DNA of 15,637 bases from Tectiglobus sp051009975 (lineage in GTDB: Bacteria > Pseudomonadota > Alphaproteobacteria > Rhizobiales > Hyphomicrobiaceae): contig JBPCWA010000384.1 in NCBI GenBank assembly GCA_051009975.1, positions 1 to 15,637 of the forward strand, given 5' to 3'. Under the pieces are notes generated by a model. It saw only the letters and a program-made list of their open reading frames with translations, was not told the DNA's origin and searched no databases. Position 1 is the stretch's first letter. Every line of letters begins with the position of its first letter. The position numbers and the translations under genes were made by a program. This document shows positions 14,474 through 15,637 of this stretch, in pieces.

Positions 14474-15350
14474 CCTTGTCCTAACCAACCATCATTGCAT
14501 CCCGGGCGCCGGGAATGTGCAAGAAGTAATGCTTTGGATGGGATATCTGCGACCTAGCTCCATGCGAGGCGTGGCCCAGTATCCAGTGAACAGTGTGCCT
14601 TTTGAGGCTAATAAGAAGTTGGACTACGCAATACTCCGCGTGCGTGTAAATCCCGGTAGAGTCTGGGGGACAGTGCGCCTAAGTACCGCACGGCCAGAGC
14701 CTGGTCAGAGCCTATTTATCATCCATCATCCAGCCGGAATGACAAAGCATATCACTCGTGGGGGATGTCAGGCCGATGATCCGGCAGTCGTGGCCGATAA
14801 TCTCATGCACATGTGCGATACGCTACCGGGCAGCTCCGGCGCTCCGGTTTTTGACAATAATTCGAGAACGGTAGTTGGGCTTCACAATCGAGCAGCGGGT
14901 CCGCGGGTGAATGCTGGCAAGCAAATTGCTAGTATCGCGGAGAACTCGACATTGATCGGTAGATTAGTCCGGCGCAACAAGAGCATTCCCATATCGAGCT
15001 CTACAGCAGCGCCAGCGAGTCCAGCAGCTACAGCGTGGAAAATCATCCAGAACTCGTCCAGTACAGCGGTTATAAAGGCCTTTGTTCAGCAATATCCTGA
15101 CAGTGTCTTTGCTACTTTTGCGCGTGCACGGTTAGCAGAGATTCAACAGCAGAGATCGTCAAGCATGGATGCTTTACCTGTCCGTAAAAAACCTGCGAAC
15201 ATCACCAATCGGTCGCGCTCAAAAAGCACAAGAAAGAAGGTGGCGGCTAAGCCGAAGAAGAAAAGGAAGCTTCCGGCCAGCTGCTATGTGCAAACGATTG
15301 GTCATTGGGGCGCCGATTGTGACATGGGGCGGCACTATGGTGGCGAATAA
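14388..15350 (+). pseudogene. Trypsin/V8-like serine protease fragment with repeat-like C-terminal region, lacking its own start
   Basis: The frame is open from 14385 and, counted from 14388, encodes 320 residues with an S1-type protease domain at about 12-195. The triad is complete: His36 (LTNHHC), Asp79 (LDYAILRV) and Ser150 (LPGSSGAPVFD). Cys21 and Cys37 bracket the histidine as in chymotrypsin. A helical segment at about 216-255 (AWKIIQNSSSTAVIKAFVQQ, then YPDSVFATFARARLAEIQ) resembles the linker repeats of rhizobial caspase-family proteins. A very basic Lys/Arg tail follows to the end. The frame begins in phase +1 inside the caspase fragment with only a GTG at 14388, no ribosome-binding site and no signal peptide. 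The next ATGs fall after the catalytic His. The catalytic core is intact, but expression is doubtful unless the two frames are joined by frameshifting or a base error. Confidence 0.7.
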
Positions 15351-15637
15351 TCCCGAGTCCATCATCTCGCACGGACGATTGTTCGGAATGTGCGATCCAC
15401 AGCTAGGCAGGTTCGGTAGTGATTGCCGTTTGGCGAAGGGTTTGAAAATAATATCCCGAATTTTTAAAACGGCGCGTCGATAGGTATGCGGGCCTTCGAT
15501 ATATGCGCTTTACCACGCGCTAACTCCTAAGTCATGGGGGTCGTCGACGCCTTGCCAACACGTTCGCCGGCGGCATGTTGGAGACGCGCTCCAGGCCTGG
15601 CACGCCGCGCAAATGCTAGCTTAGGTTGCGACCGAAT
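15351..15637. other. Right-end stretch without a recognisable gene
   Basis: No supported gene was found in these 287 bases. An ATG at 15534 opens a frame to the window edge (about 34 codons, rich in Arg and Ala), but no ribosome-binding site precedes it and the residues match nothing I know. Several short frames on both strands are broken by stops. The stretch may be further relic sequence or the edge of another element. Confidence 0.5.

Noticed and set aside
1..15637. CRISPR array or phage structural genes
   Set aside because: No regularly spaced repeats and no phage-type proteins were seen on either strand.

Overview
The window comes from an alphaproteobacterium, most likely of the Rhizobiales/Hyphomicrobiales or Paracoccus-like denitrifiers. 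This is an inference from the fused NarK1-NarK2 transporter, the nar gene order, perfect FNR-type boxes with a divergent FNR-family regulator lacking Fe-S cysteines, and a caspase-family remnant of a kind common in rhizobia. No 16S rRNA or tRNA gene was seen to anchor the taxonomy.

Layout. Positions 1-690 are the right part of an IS6-family insertion sequence whose transposase has an in-frame TAG, with a candidate right terminal repeat at 677-690. Next is a gene for a small exported protein of unknown function (762-1205). A divergent promoter region with two FNR-type boxes (2170-2430) separates a CRP/FNR-family regulator on the minus strand (1471-2169) from a long plus-strand operon. The operon encodes a nitrate/nitrite transporter fusion (narK), the membrane-bound respiratory nitrate reductase (narG, narH, narI) with its maturation chaperone (narJ), a cytoplasmic parvulin-type prolyl isomerase, a 92-residue protein of unknown function, and a hemerythrin-like di-iron protein. 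Genes are tightly packed from 2431 to 13636, with overlaps at narG/narH and narH/narJ and gaps of about 1 to 13 bases elsewhere, so they are probably one transcription unit. A 402-base non-coding stretch follows, with a GC-rich hairpin, an AT-rich inverted repeat and a third FNR-like box. The right end holds a decayed caspase-like fragment joined out of frame to a trypsin-like serine protease fragment, then about 290 bases with nothing recognisable.

How it works together. Under low oxygen with nitrate, the FNR-family regulator (probably with an oxygen-sensing FNR homologue encoded elsewhere) would act at the box upstream of narK. The NarK fusion would bring in nitrate (NarK1 half) and exchange nitrate for nitrite (NarK2 half). 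NarGHI would reduce nitrate at the cytoplasmic face using quinol electrons taken by NarI. NarJ assists cofactor insertion. The prolyl isomerase, the 92-residue protein and the hemerythrin-like protein are the least understood part of the operon and are good candidates for accessory assembly, iron-handling or NO-protection functions. The flanking IS remnant and decayed genes suggest the operon sits in a rearranged, accessory part of the genome.
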